Shown: one piece after another, positions 1 to 5,416 of the stretch
Position numbering within the stretch: position 1 is the stretch's first letter
Layout: each line of letters begins with the position of its first letter
Source of the DNA: Deltaproteobacteria bacterium
GTDB taxonomy: Bacteria > Desulfobacterota > B13-G15
Reading direction: 5' to 3'
DNA length: 7,576 nucleotides
Assembly (NCBI GenBank): GCA_003646585.1
Contig: QMLA01000043.1
Location: 1 to 7,576 of the forward strand
Notes under the pieces: generated by a model
What the model saw: the letters and a program-made list of their open reading frames with translations, nothing else
Database searches by the model: none
Told to the model about the DNA's origin: nothing
Made by a program: the position numbers and the translations under genes

Positions 1-1
1 C

Positions 2-1252
2 CCCGAGACCGTGAGGGGGTATCTGTACGGGAGGACGGAGCTTCTGCAGATGCAGGACCTTCCCCCGTGTCAGGCCGCATGCCCCCTGGGGCAGAAGGTC
101 CGCGACTACATAGGGCTGATCCGGCAGGGGAGGACGAAGGAGGCCATCCTGCTAATAAGGCGCGACAACCCTTTGCCCGGGATCTGCGGCTATGTGTGCT
201 CCAGGCCCTGTGAGGAGGCCTGCCTGAGGGGAAGCTGGGATGAGCCCGTGGCCATAAGGGAGTTGAAGCGCTTTGCGGCCCATTATGAGATGGAGCACCG
301 CTCCGAGATCCTGCAGGTGCTCAAAGGATGGAAGGCCCCCGAGAGGGGCAAAAGGGTCCTGGTGGTTGGGGCGGGGCCATCGGGCTTGGCCTGCACCTAC
401 GAACTGCTGATGAGGGGCTTTGGGGTGACGGTGCTTGATGCCCTCAAGGAGCCAGGCGGTATGCTCAGGGCCTGTATCCCTTCCTTCCGCCTCCCGCGGG
501 AGATCATAGATCACGATGTGGGGATATTGCTTGAGTTGGGCATGGAGTTTCGCGGCTCCGTGAGGGTTGGCAACGGGATCACTCTGGAGGAGCTCAGGGA
601 AGGGGCCGATGCCCTGGTTGTGGCCATAGGGACCTGGCATGACCTCAGGCTCGGGATTCCGGGCGAGGGAGCAGAGGGGTATCTCGGTTGTCTTGAGTTC
701 CTCAAAGGGGTGAACCTCGGAGGCCGGCGGGACCTAAGGGGCAGGGTCCTGGTCATAGGCGGGGGGAACGCCGCCCTTGATGCCGCCCGAACGGCCCTGA
801 GGCTCGGACCGGAAGAAGTGGTGATCCTTTACCGCCGCCGCCTCCAGGACATGCCCGCCCAGAGGGAGGAGGTGGAAGTGGCCCTCAGGGAGGGCGTGCG
901 GATAGTGCCCCAGGTGATGCCCAAGAGGGTGGTGGTCGAGGGGGGAAGGGTGAAGGGCCTTGAGCTCTTGAGGGTCGAGTTAGGCGAGCCTGACCCCACG
1001 GGCAGGCCGAGGCCCATTCCCCTCGAGGGCTCCGAATTCGTGGAGCCGGCCGATTGGGTTATCTGTGCCATAGGACAGGGACCAGAGCCGGGCCCCCTAG
1101 GGGAGATCAGGTGCGATGACCATGGACGGGTCCTCAACCAGGAGGGGATCTTCGCGGCCGGAGACCTCGTTACCGGTCCCTCCACCATAGTGGAGGCCAT
1201 GGCTTCGGGCAGGAGGACGGCCAACCAAGTGGCGGAGTTCCTGGAGGGATGA
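2..1252 (+). CDS. GltD/PreT-like FAD- and NAD(P)-dependent oxidoreductase, probably partial at the 5' end
   Basis: This is a flavin oxidoreductase of the glutamate synthase small-subunit family, which also includes PreT, the electron-input subunit of bacterial dihydropyrimidine dehydrogenase. It passes electrons between NAD(P)H and Fe-S partners in the cytoplasm. Counting from the GTG at 11, the N-terminal Fe-S domain has Cys20, Cys24, Cys59, Cys63, Cys67 and Cys71. The FAD-binding motif VVGAGPSG is at 118-125, the NAD(P)-binding motif GGGNAA at 250-255 is followed by YRRR (274-277), which favours NADP(H), and the closing FAD motif AAGD is at 382-385. The frame stays open to the left edge, so the true start is probably outside the window; GTG at 11 is only the first possible start inside it. 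The usual upstream RCLxC cysteine pair is not visible. At about 413 residues it matches E. coli PreT in length (from memory). The ferredoxin gene follows one base after the stop. The family is sure; the physiological partner is inferred. Confidence 0.9.
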   Translation, partial: PETVRGYLYGRTELLQMQDLPPCQAACPLGQKVRDYIGLIRQGRTKEAILLIRRDNPLPGICGYVCSRPCEEACLRGSWDEPVAIRELKRFAAHYEMEHRSEILQVLKGWKAPERGKRVLVVGAGPSGLACTYELLMRGFGVTVLDALKEPGGMLRACIPSFRLPREIIDHDVGILLELGMEFRGSVRVGNGITLEELREGADALVVAIGTWHDLRLGIPGEGAEGYLGCLEFLKGVNLGGRRDLRGRVLVIGGGNAALDAARTALRLGPEEVVILYRRRLQDMPAQREEVEVALREGVRIVPQVMPKRVVVEGGRVKGLELLRVELGEPDPTGRPRPIPLEGSEFVEPADWVICAIGQGPEPGPLGEIRCDDHGRVLNQEGIFAAGDLVTGPSTIVEAMASGRRTANQVAEFLEG

Positions 1253-1253
1253 G

Positions 1254-1565
1254 ATGCTCAACTGGGATTGCCGTTTGGAAAGGATTCCGAGGGTAAAGGG
1301 GAAGGAGGAAATAAAACTCGACTTCCAGCGCCATGACCTACCCCTTACGCCTCAGGAGGCCCAAAGGGAGGCGGCCCGCTGCTTGGGTTCCAGGAGCTGC
1401 GAGGCCTGCGACCTCTGCCGGCTCCTCTGCCCCGATCTGGCCATAACCCGCAACCCCTCAAACGGCCAGATCCAGATCGACCTCGACTACTGCAAGGGCT
1501 GCGGGATCTGCGCCGCAGTCTGCCCAAAAGGGGCCATAAAGATGGTCCTGGAAAACCAACTCTAA
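1254..1565 (+). CDS. 2x[4Fe-4S] ferredoxin-type protein
   Basis: This is a 103-residue soluble electron carrier or small electron-transfer subunit. Its C-terminal half holds two classical [4Fe-4S] motifs of the form C-x2-C-x2-C-x3-C-P. The first is SCEACDLCRLLCP and the second is YCKGCGICAAVCP, followed by KGAI. The N-terminal ~45 residues contain no cysteines. Just before the first cluster comes the stretch EAARCLGS, which resembles the EA..RCL element normally found in the N-terminal Fe-S domain of GltD-type proteins or in their ferredoxin extensions. The gene starts one base after the stop of the GltD/PreT-like gene, so the two are almost certainly co-translated and probably form a complex. 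It also resembles the delta subunit of 2-oxoacid:ferredoxin oxidoreductases (PorD type), so the rest of such an enzyme could be encoded to the left of the window. No signal peptide is seen. Confidence 0.88.
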   Translation: MLNWDCRLERIPRVKGKEEIKLDFQRHDLPLTPQEAQREAARCLGSRSCEACDLCRLLCPDLAITRNPSNGQIQIDLDYCKGCGICAAVCPKGAIKMVLENQL

Positions 1566-1592
1566 TCCCCAAAACATACAAACTCTACAAAA

Positions 1593-1622
1593 TTGACAGC
1601 CTCAGCCTTTATACAGTATACG
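1593..1622 (+). promoter_or_regulatory. Candidate sigma-70-type promoter for the cupin-to-radical SAM operon
   Basis: A perfect -35 hexamer TTGACA lies at 1593-1598. The best -10 candidate is TATACG (1617-1622), four of six consensus bases with an 18-base spacer. It lies in the only real intergenic gap of the window (1566-1656), upstream of the strong ribosome binding site of the cupin gene. The -10 match is imperfect, so activation or a different -10 is possible. This is a prediction from sequence alone. Confidence 0.5.
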
Positions 1623-1627
1623 ATACA
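1610..1627. promoter_or_regulatory. Candidate operator (overlapping palindromes), possibly for the GntR/FCD regulator
   Basis: TATACAGTATA (1610-1620) is a perfect 5+1+5 inverted repeat. It overlaps GTATAC (1616-1621), and ATACA occurs as a direct repeat at 1611-1615 and 1623-1627. A GT-AT-AC core is typical of operators bound by GntR-family repressors, and an FCD-type GntR gene lies within the same operon. The site covers the proposed -10 element, so binding would block transcription. Which protein binds here is inferred. Confidence 0.4.
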
Positions 1628-1643
1628 TTGGATATTTTATCGG

Positions 1644-1650
1644 AGGAGGT
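1644..1650 (+). promoter_or_regulatory. Strong ribosome binding site of the cupin gene
   Basis: AGGAGGT, a full Shine-Dalgarno match, ends six bases before the ATG at 1657. It fixes the start of the cupin gene and suggests that the first gene of the operon is well translated. Confidence 0.8.
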
Positions 1651-1656
1651 GGGGCT

Positions 1657-2040
1657 ATGGCCAAGAAGCAGCAGGAGATCCACGAGGTTGAGAGCATACC
1701 GTGGAGGCCGGTGGAGAACTGTCCCGGTGTGTATGAGAAGATCCTCAATTATGATCCCGAGACCGGGAGTGTGACGAGGCTCCTGAAGTATGAGCCGGGT
1801 ACCAGGACGGAGGAGGTCCTGGTGCATGACTTTTACGAGGAGATCCTGGTCTTGGAAGGGACTTTGATCGATGTCCGCAAAAATCTGGTCTTCAAGAAGG
1901 GCTATTACGGCTATCGGCACCCGGGCATGGAGCATGGACCTTATTATTCCCCAGACGGAATGATAACTTTCGAGATCAGGACCTACGAATGCAAAAAGGA
2001 CAAGGGTCATGGCGAGGTTGAATCTGACGATAGAGGATAA
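1657..2040 (+). CDS. Single-domain cupin protein
   Basis: This 127-residue protein is a small beta-barrel cupin. Cupin motif 1 can be read around residues 57-69 (HDFYEEILVLEG), with His57 and Glu61 or Glu62 as likely metal ligands. Motif 2 lies at 82-93 (GYYGYRHPGMEH), with His93 as the further ligand and His88 close by. Around the barrel the pattern is that of ChrR-type cupins, which include small metal-dependent enzymes and sensor domains. The canonical HxH pair of motif 1 is reduced to a single His, so the metal and reaction cannot be predicted. It is the first gene after the candidate promoter and overlaps the DUF2848 gene by 32 bases, suggesting coupled translation and related function. 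It might be an isomerase, lyase or dioxygenase acting on a pathway intermediate, but that is speculative. The charged C-terminal tail (about residues 111-127) looks unstructured. Confidence 0.82.
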   Translation: MAKKQQEIHEVESIPWRPVENCPGVYEKILNYDPETGSVTRLLKYEPGTRTEEVLVHDFYEEILVLEGTLIDVRKNLVFKKGYYGYRHPGMEHGPYYSPDGMITFEIRTYECKKDKGHGEVESDDRG

Positions 2041-2707
2041 AGATGGTAAGCGCACCGTGTCCTTTGCGGTCTCCCGGATGATCAATGCGGGCTATACTTC
2101 ACGGGACCAAAGGGCCCTGCGGCACCACATCGACGAATTGAGGCAAAAGGGGATCCCTGCCCCCTCGAGCATCCCGACTCTATATCCCGTTGCATCCTAT
2201 TTGATCCTGACTGGCGGGACGGTGGAGGTGGTGGACGAGCAAAATTCCGGTGAGGCGGAATTTGTGCTCCTGGTGAAGGGAAAAGAACTGCTGGTGGCAG
2301 TGGGAAGCGATCATACCGACAGGAATCTCGAGAGCACAAGCATAATAAAGGCCAAACAGATGTGCCCCAATGTCATGTCCCCTACGGTTTGGAGATTTGA
2401 GGAATTGGAAGATCACTGGGATGAACTGATTTTGAGGAGTTGGGTCACTAAGGATGGAAAGCGGATCCTGTACCAGGAGGGAAAGGTCTCGGAATTGATG
2501 CCACCACATGATTTGCTTTCCTTTGTAAAAAGCAAACTGGTTGATGAATGCATGGAAAATTTGGTGATATTCTCCGGAACAATCCCCACTATCGGAGGAG
2601 AAATCATAAGTGGAGAGCGATTTGAGGCCCAGCTTTATGATCCGGTTGCGGATAGATCACTGTGGTGCAAATACGATGTCAGGCTGCTGGATTTCCTGAC
2701 CATATGA
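2009..2707 (+). CDS. DUF2848 family protein (fumarylacetoacetase-like superfamily), function unknown
   Basis: I recognise this 232-residue protein as DUF2848 from its conserved elements: AGYTSRD (27-33), TLYPVA (57-62), SGEAEFVLL (80-88), GSDHTDR (99-105), KQMCP (116-120), LRSW (142-145), YQEG (155-158) and FSGTIPTIGG (188-197). The family has no established reaction that I know of. It is related to the fumarylacetoacetate hydrolase fold, whose members are Mg2+-dependent C-C hydrolases, decarboxylases or isomerases of keto acids. Glu82, Glu84 and Asp101 are plausible counterparts of the acidic metal ligands there; this is inference. The ATG at 2009 lies inside the end of the cupin gene, with AAGGA (1996-2000) eight bases upstream. 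The protein looks full length and intact. Local G+C is lower than in the outer genes. It is probably a soluble cytoplasmic enzyme acting on the same substrate series as its neighbours. Confidence 0.87.
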   Translation: MARLNLTIEDKDGKRTVSFAVSRMINAGYTSRDQRALRHHIDELRQKGIPAPSSIPTLYPVASYLILTGGTVEVVDEQNSGEAEFVLLVKGKELLVAVGSDHTDRNLESTSIIKAKQMCPNVMSPTVWRFEELEDHWDELILRSWVTKDGKRILYQEGKVSELMPPHDLLSFVKSKLVDECMENLVIFSGTIPTIGGEIISGERFEAQLYDPVADRSLWCKYDVRLLDFLTI

Positions 2708-2723
2708 TGGAGGAGAGTCGATC

Positions 2724-3914
2724 ATGGCGGATTTACGCGTGAATTTTTTAGGTATCGAGTTCAAAAATCCGGTTCTTGCTGCCTCGGCTGAACCGACCTC
2801 GAGTGTGGAGAACTTAAAAAAGGTGATTGAAAGCGGTGTTGGGGGTCTTGTTTTGAAGACGATTACCGACAGTGAAGCCATGCGATCCTTGAGTTCTCAG
2901 ACGAGGTGGAGATTCCTCGATGAGGAGCATCGGGTATGTCGTGGTGAAATTCCGCGCCTTTTTACGCTCTATGGACGTACGGGTTTGCAGGAGAAGGGGC
3001 CCCGCGAATGGATGCGGGAGATAAAAGAGCTGCAACCCCTTGCAAGGGATGAAGACTGTGTGATGATAGGGAGCATTGCCTCAACGGGAATTGATGGATG
3101 GGTGAAACTGGCCCAGATTTGTGAAGAGGCAGGGCTCAGGATAATAGAGCTGAATTTCGGCTGCCCCCATCCCTCCCAGATGGAGGGGATGAAGACGGGG
3201 ATGCTCGTCGGCCAGGACAAGGATCTTGCAGCGGAGGTCGTCGGTGCTGTAACAGAATCGGTCGCAGTCCCAGTGATGGTGAAGCTTACCCCTCAGGTTG
3301 CCGATGTCGCAGAGATGGCAAGGGTGGTGGTGGAGGCAGGGGCAGCAGGCGTCACCCTTACGAACCGCTTCGTGGGCTTTCTTGTGGACGTCGATACCGG
3401 CAAGCCACTACTTTACGGGACAGCAGGGGTGGGTGGCCCCTGGGTGAAACCCCTCACCTTGAGATGGATATATCAGGTTTACAGGGATTTGGGTATACCG
3501 ATAAGTGGTTCCAATGGGGTTTACGATGCAAGGGATGTGCTCGAATTCATGATGACGGGAGCCACAGTGGTCCAGATGTGTTCCGCCGTCATGGCCCATG
3601 GATATAAATGGTTCACAAAGACGATAAGAGATCTGGAGGAGATGCTGGACCGGAGAGGTTATCATAGTGTACGAGAAATAATAGGTATTGCAGCTAGAAA
3701 CGCATTGAGCTATGAGGAAATGTCCAGGATTCCCAAAGAAAAGGCTGTTATAATTAAGGATCTGTGTGTGGATTGTGGAAGGTGTGTGGAGAGCTGTTTT
3801 TATGGCGCGATGAGATATGAAGATGGGGAGATCACAATAAAAGAGGGCAATTGCAAAGGATGTGGCATATGCGTTTGTGTTTGTCCGAAGGGGGCCATCA
3901 CTTTAGTTCAGTGA
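2724..3914 (+). CDS. PreA-like dihydropyrimidine/dihydroorotate dehydrogenase family protein with C-terminal 2x[4Fe-4S] domain
   Basis: This 396-residue protein combines an FMN-binding TIM barrel (about 5-310) with a ferredoxin domain (about 340-396). That architecture is typical of PreA, the catalytic subunit of bacterial dihydropyrimidine dehydrogenase, and of the C-terminal half of mammalian DPD. FMN and substrate elements include Lys45 in LKT, NFGCPH (144-149), Lys187 in VKLTP, TLTN (211-214), SGSNG (261-265) and GATVVQMCSA (279-288). The clusters use Cys348/351/354/358 and Cys377/380/383/387; Cys385 is an extra cysteine. In mammalian DPD the flexible active-site loop carries the catalytic Cys just before GQD; here the residue is Val162 (LVGQD). 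I recall that E. coli PreA also has Val there, so this does not rule out activity. GGAGGAG (2709-2715) precedes the ATG by eight bases. The substrate could be a pyrimidine or another cyclic amide; DUF2848 and nitrilase neighbours suggest the latter. Confidence 0.88.
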   Translation: MADLRVNFLGIEFKNPVLAASAEPTSSVENLKKVIESGVGGLVLKTITDSEAMRSLSSQTRWRFLDEEHRVCRGEIPRLFTLYGRTGLQEKGPREWMREIKELQPLARDEDCVMIGSIASTGIDGWVKLAQICEEAGLRIIELNFGCPHPSQMEGMKTGMLVGQDKDLAAEVVGAVTESVAVPVMVKLTPQVADVAEMARVVVEAGAAGVTLTNRFVGFLVDVDTGKPLLYGTAGVGGPWVKPLTLRWIYQVYRDLGIPISGSNGVYDARDVLEFMMTGATVVQMCSAVMAHGYKWFTKTIRDLEEMLDRRGYHSVREIIGIAARNALSYEEMSRIPKEKAVIIKDLCVDCGRCVESCFYGAMRYEDGEITIKEGNCKGCGICVCVCPKGAITLVQ

Positions 3915-3921
3915 GGTGGAG

Positions 3922-4602
3922 ATGGTTCAAAGTCCAAGGTTTGAAAGGATCCCGAGGACTGAGTCCCTGACCGATGCCGTTTATGAGGCGATAAAGGAGG
4001 CGATACTCACCTTGAGGATTGCCCCCGGGGAGAAGCTCAATGTGGCGGAGATTGCTTTCGAGTTGGGGACCAGTTCCACTCCGGTCAGGGAGGCCCTCAA
4101 TCGGCTGATGAATGAAGGTTTTGTCAGGAAGGTTCCCTACAGGGGGTTATTTGTGTCCGAGATCGACCCCGTTGGTGTGCAGCAGCTGCTTGAGGTGCGT
4201 TCCATCTTGGAGATGGAGGCCGTTTCGAGGGCTGCGGTGCGTTTCGGTCCACAGGATGTGGAGGTTGGGGCCAGGTTGATAAGGAAGATGCTCAAGGCGC
4301 ACGGCAAGGGGGATATTCATGCATATATCGAGACCTCCCTGAACTTTCACAGGCTCTTCATCAGGAGATGTGGCAACGAGATCATGGTCAACCTGCTGGA
4401 GAATCTCACCGACCGGATCAGGCAGCTTGCCTTTTTGGCGGTAAGGAATCGGGAGGAGATCCCCTTGTTCATAGAGGACTACGAGAAGATGCTGAAGGCC
4501 CTGAAGGCTCACGATCCAGAGGAGGCGAAAAGGGCCCTGAGGGAGCATTTGGGAAGGGTCGGGGAATCGCTTTACTCGGTGCTTGAGAGGCGGGGAGGTT
4601 GA
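3922..4602 (+). CDS. GntR-family transcriptional regulator, FadR/FCD subfamily
   Basis: This is a DNA-binding regulator with an N-terminal winged helix (about residues 16-80), including the typical LNVAEIAFELG and TPVREALNRL helices, then an all-helical FCD ligand-binding domain (about 85-220). Numbering here is from the GTG at 3916, two codons upstream of the ATG chosen. I prefer the ATG at 3922 because GAGG (3913-3916) lies five bases before it. FCD domains usually bind a metal through an Asp and several His, and sense a carboxylate metabolite. His145 (in NFHRLF) and His211 (in REHL) are kept, but Tyr189 sits where a His is usual (EDYEKML) and the Asp of the D..FH element is Asn143. Metal binding may therefore be altered. 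The gene lies mid-operon, two bases or fewer after the PreA-like gene if GTG is used, so it probably controls its own operon in response to an acid substrate or intermediate. Length (~226 aa) is normal. Confidence 0.9.
   Translation: MVQSPRFERIPRTESLTDAVYEAIKEAILTLRIAPGEKLNVAEIAFELGTSSTPVREALNRLMNEGFVRKVPYRGLFVSEIDPVGVQQLLEVRSILEMEAVSRAAVRFGPQDVEVGARLIRKMLKAHGKGDIHAYIETSLNFHRLFIRRCGNEIMVNLLENLTDRIRQLAFLAVRNREEIPLFIEDYEKMLKALKAHDPEEAKRALREHLGRVGESLYSVLERRGG
4594..4599 (+). promoter_or_regulatory. Ribosome binding site that decides the nitrilase start
   Basis: GGAGGT lies seven bases before the ATG at 4607 and just inside the end of the GntR gene. An upstream in-frame TTG (4583) would add eight residues and has no comparable site. 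The ATG also places the conserved first strand (RIACVQ) directly at the N-terminus, as usual in this family. Confidence 0.75.
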
Positions 4603-4606
4603 TCTC

Positions 4607-5416
4607 ATGCGGATAGCCTGTGTGCAGATGGAGGTCAAGGGCGATAAGTACGCGAACATGGCACATGCCGAAAGGCTGTTGCTCGGGCTCAAAGGGGCTG
4701 ATCTGGTGATCCTTCCCGAGGTGTGGAACATCGGGTATTTCTCCTTCGATCTGTACTGGAAGGAGAGCGAGACGCTGGATGGGGAGACGGTGAGGTTCAT
4801 CTCTGAGATGGCGAAGAAACTCAATGCCTATATCCTCGGGGGGAGCATGATAAGGAGGGAGGGCGGCAAACTGTACAATACGAGCCTTTTCGTCGATAAC
4901 AACGGCAAGTTGATTGCCACCTATGACAAAATCCACCTTTTCGGTTATGGGTCGAGGGAAAAGGAACTGGTGAGTCGTGGGGAGGGGGTGAGGGTTGTGG
5001 AGACGGACATAGGGGTGTTTGGTCTTTCGACCTGTTACGATTTGAGGTTTCCAGAACTCTACAGGATCATGGTGGATAAGGGGGCCCAGATGTTTCTGGT
5101 GGTTGCGGCCTGGCCCTATCCGCGTCTGGAGCATTGGTTGATGTTCAATCGCGTAAGGGCCATTGAGAATTGCGCCTTTTTGGCATCGGCCAATTGTGTC
5201 GGTGAGGGGGATGGGGTCCGCTTTTGCGGGCACAGCATGGTCGTCGATCCCTGGGGGGTCATTGTGGCAAGTGGTGGTGATGAGGAAGCAGTGATCTGGG
5301 CCGAGGTCGAGCTCGAGAAGGTCCGGCAGGTGAGGGCGGAGTCTCCGGCCCTGCGGGATATCGTGTTCAGGGTTCCTGATGTAGTGTCTTTGACAAACGC
5401 CCCGAATGGGGACTAA
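4607..5416 (+). CDS. Carbon-nitrogen hydrolase, nitrilase superfamily
   Basis: This 269-residue cytoplasmic enzyme hydrolyses a C-N bond, most likely an amide or carbamoyl group, through a cysteine thioester. The catalytic triad is visible: Glu38 (LPEVWN), Lys108 (YDKIHLF) and Cys143 (STCYDLRFPEL). The later family elements RVRAIEN (182-188) and VVDPWG (212-217) are present, and the length is normal. The CYDLRFPEL signature and the size look most like the omega-amidase (Nit2/MtnU) branch; beta-ureidopropionase and N-carbamoyl amino acid hydrolases are also in the superfamily and would suit the PreA-like neighbour. Specificity cannot be read from sequence. The gene begins just after the GntR stop and overlaps the radical SAM gene by 11 bases, so it belongs to the same operon. 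No nitrile-specific feature was recognised. Confidence 0.92.
   Translation: MRIACVQMEVKGDKYANMAHAERLLLGLKGADLVILPEVWNIGYFSFDLYWKESETLDGETVRFISEMAKKLNAYILGGSMIRREGGKLYNTSLFVDNNGKLIATYDKIHLFGYGSREKELVSRGEGVRVVETDIGVFGLSTCYDLRFPELYRIMVDKGAQMFLVVAAWPYPRLEHWLMFNRVRAIENCAFLASANCVGEGDGVRFCGHSMVVDPWGVIVASGGDEEAVIWAEVELEKVRQVRAESPALRDIVFRVPDVVSLTNAPNGD

Noticed and set aside
1566..1600. Possible terminator after the ferredoxin gene
   Set aside because: No GC-rich hairpin followed by a T-run is visible; the stretch is A-rich without inverted repeats.
1609..2085. Minus-strand reading frame of 158 codons covering the promoter region and the cupin gene
   Set aside because: The + strand has a strong ribosome binding site and cupin motifs here, and the minus-strand product shows no known motif.
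2724..3914. Assignment of the PreA-like gene as housekeeping dihydroorotate dehydrogenase (pyrD)
   Set aside because: The C-terminal 2x[4Fe-4S] domain is typical of PreA and not of PyrD, no PyrK-like or other pyr gene is nearby, and the context is catabolic; a divergent role remains possible.
4147..4824. Long minus-strand reading frame of 225 codons across the GntR and nitrilase genes
   Set aside because: It lies opposite two genes with clear family motifs, has no recognisable domain and no plausible ribosome binding context; it is an antisense shadow in G+C-rich DNA.
4469..5233. Minus-strand reading frame of 254 codons opposite the nitrilase gene
   Set aside because: The predicted protein is Pro/His-rich and low in any family resemblance, while the opposite strand has an intact nitrilase triad.
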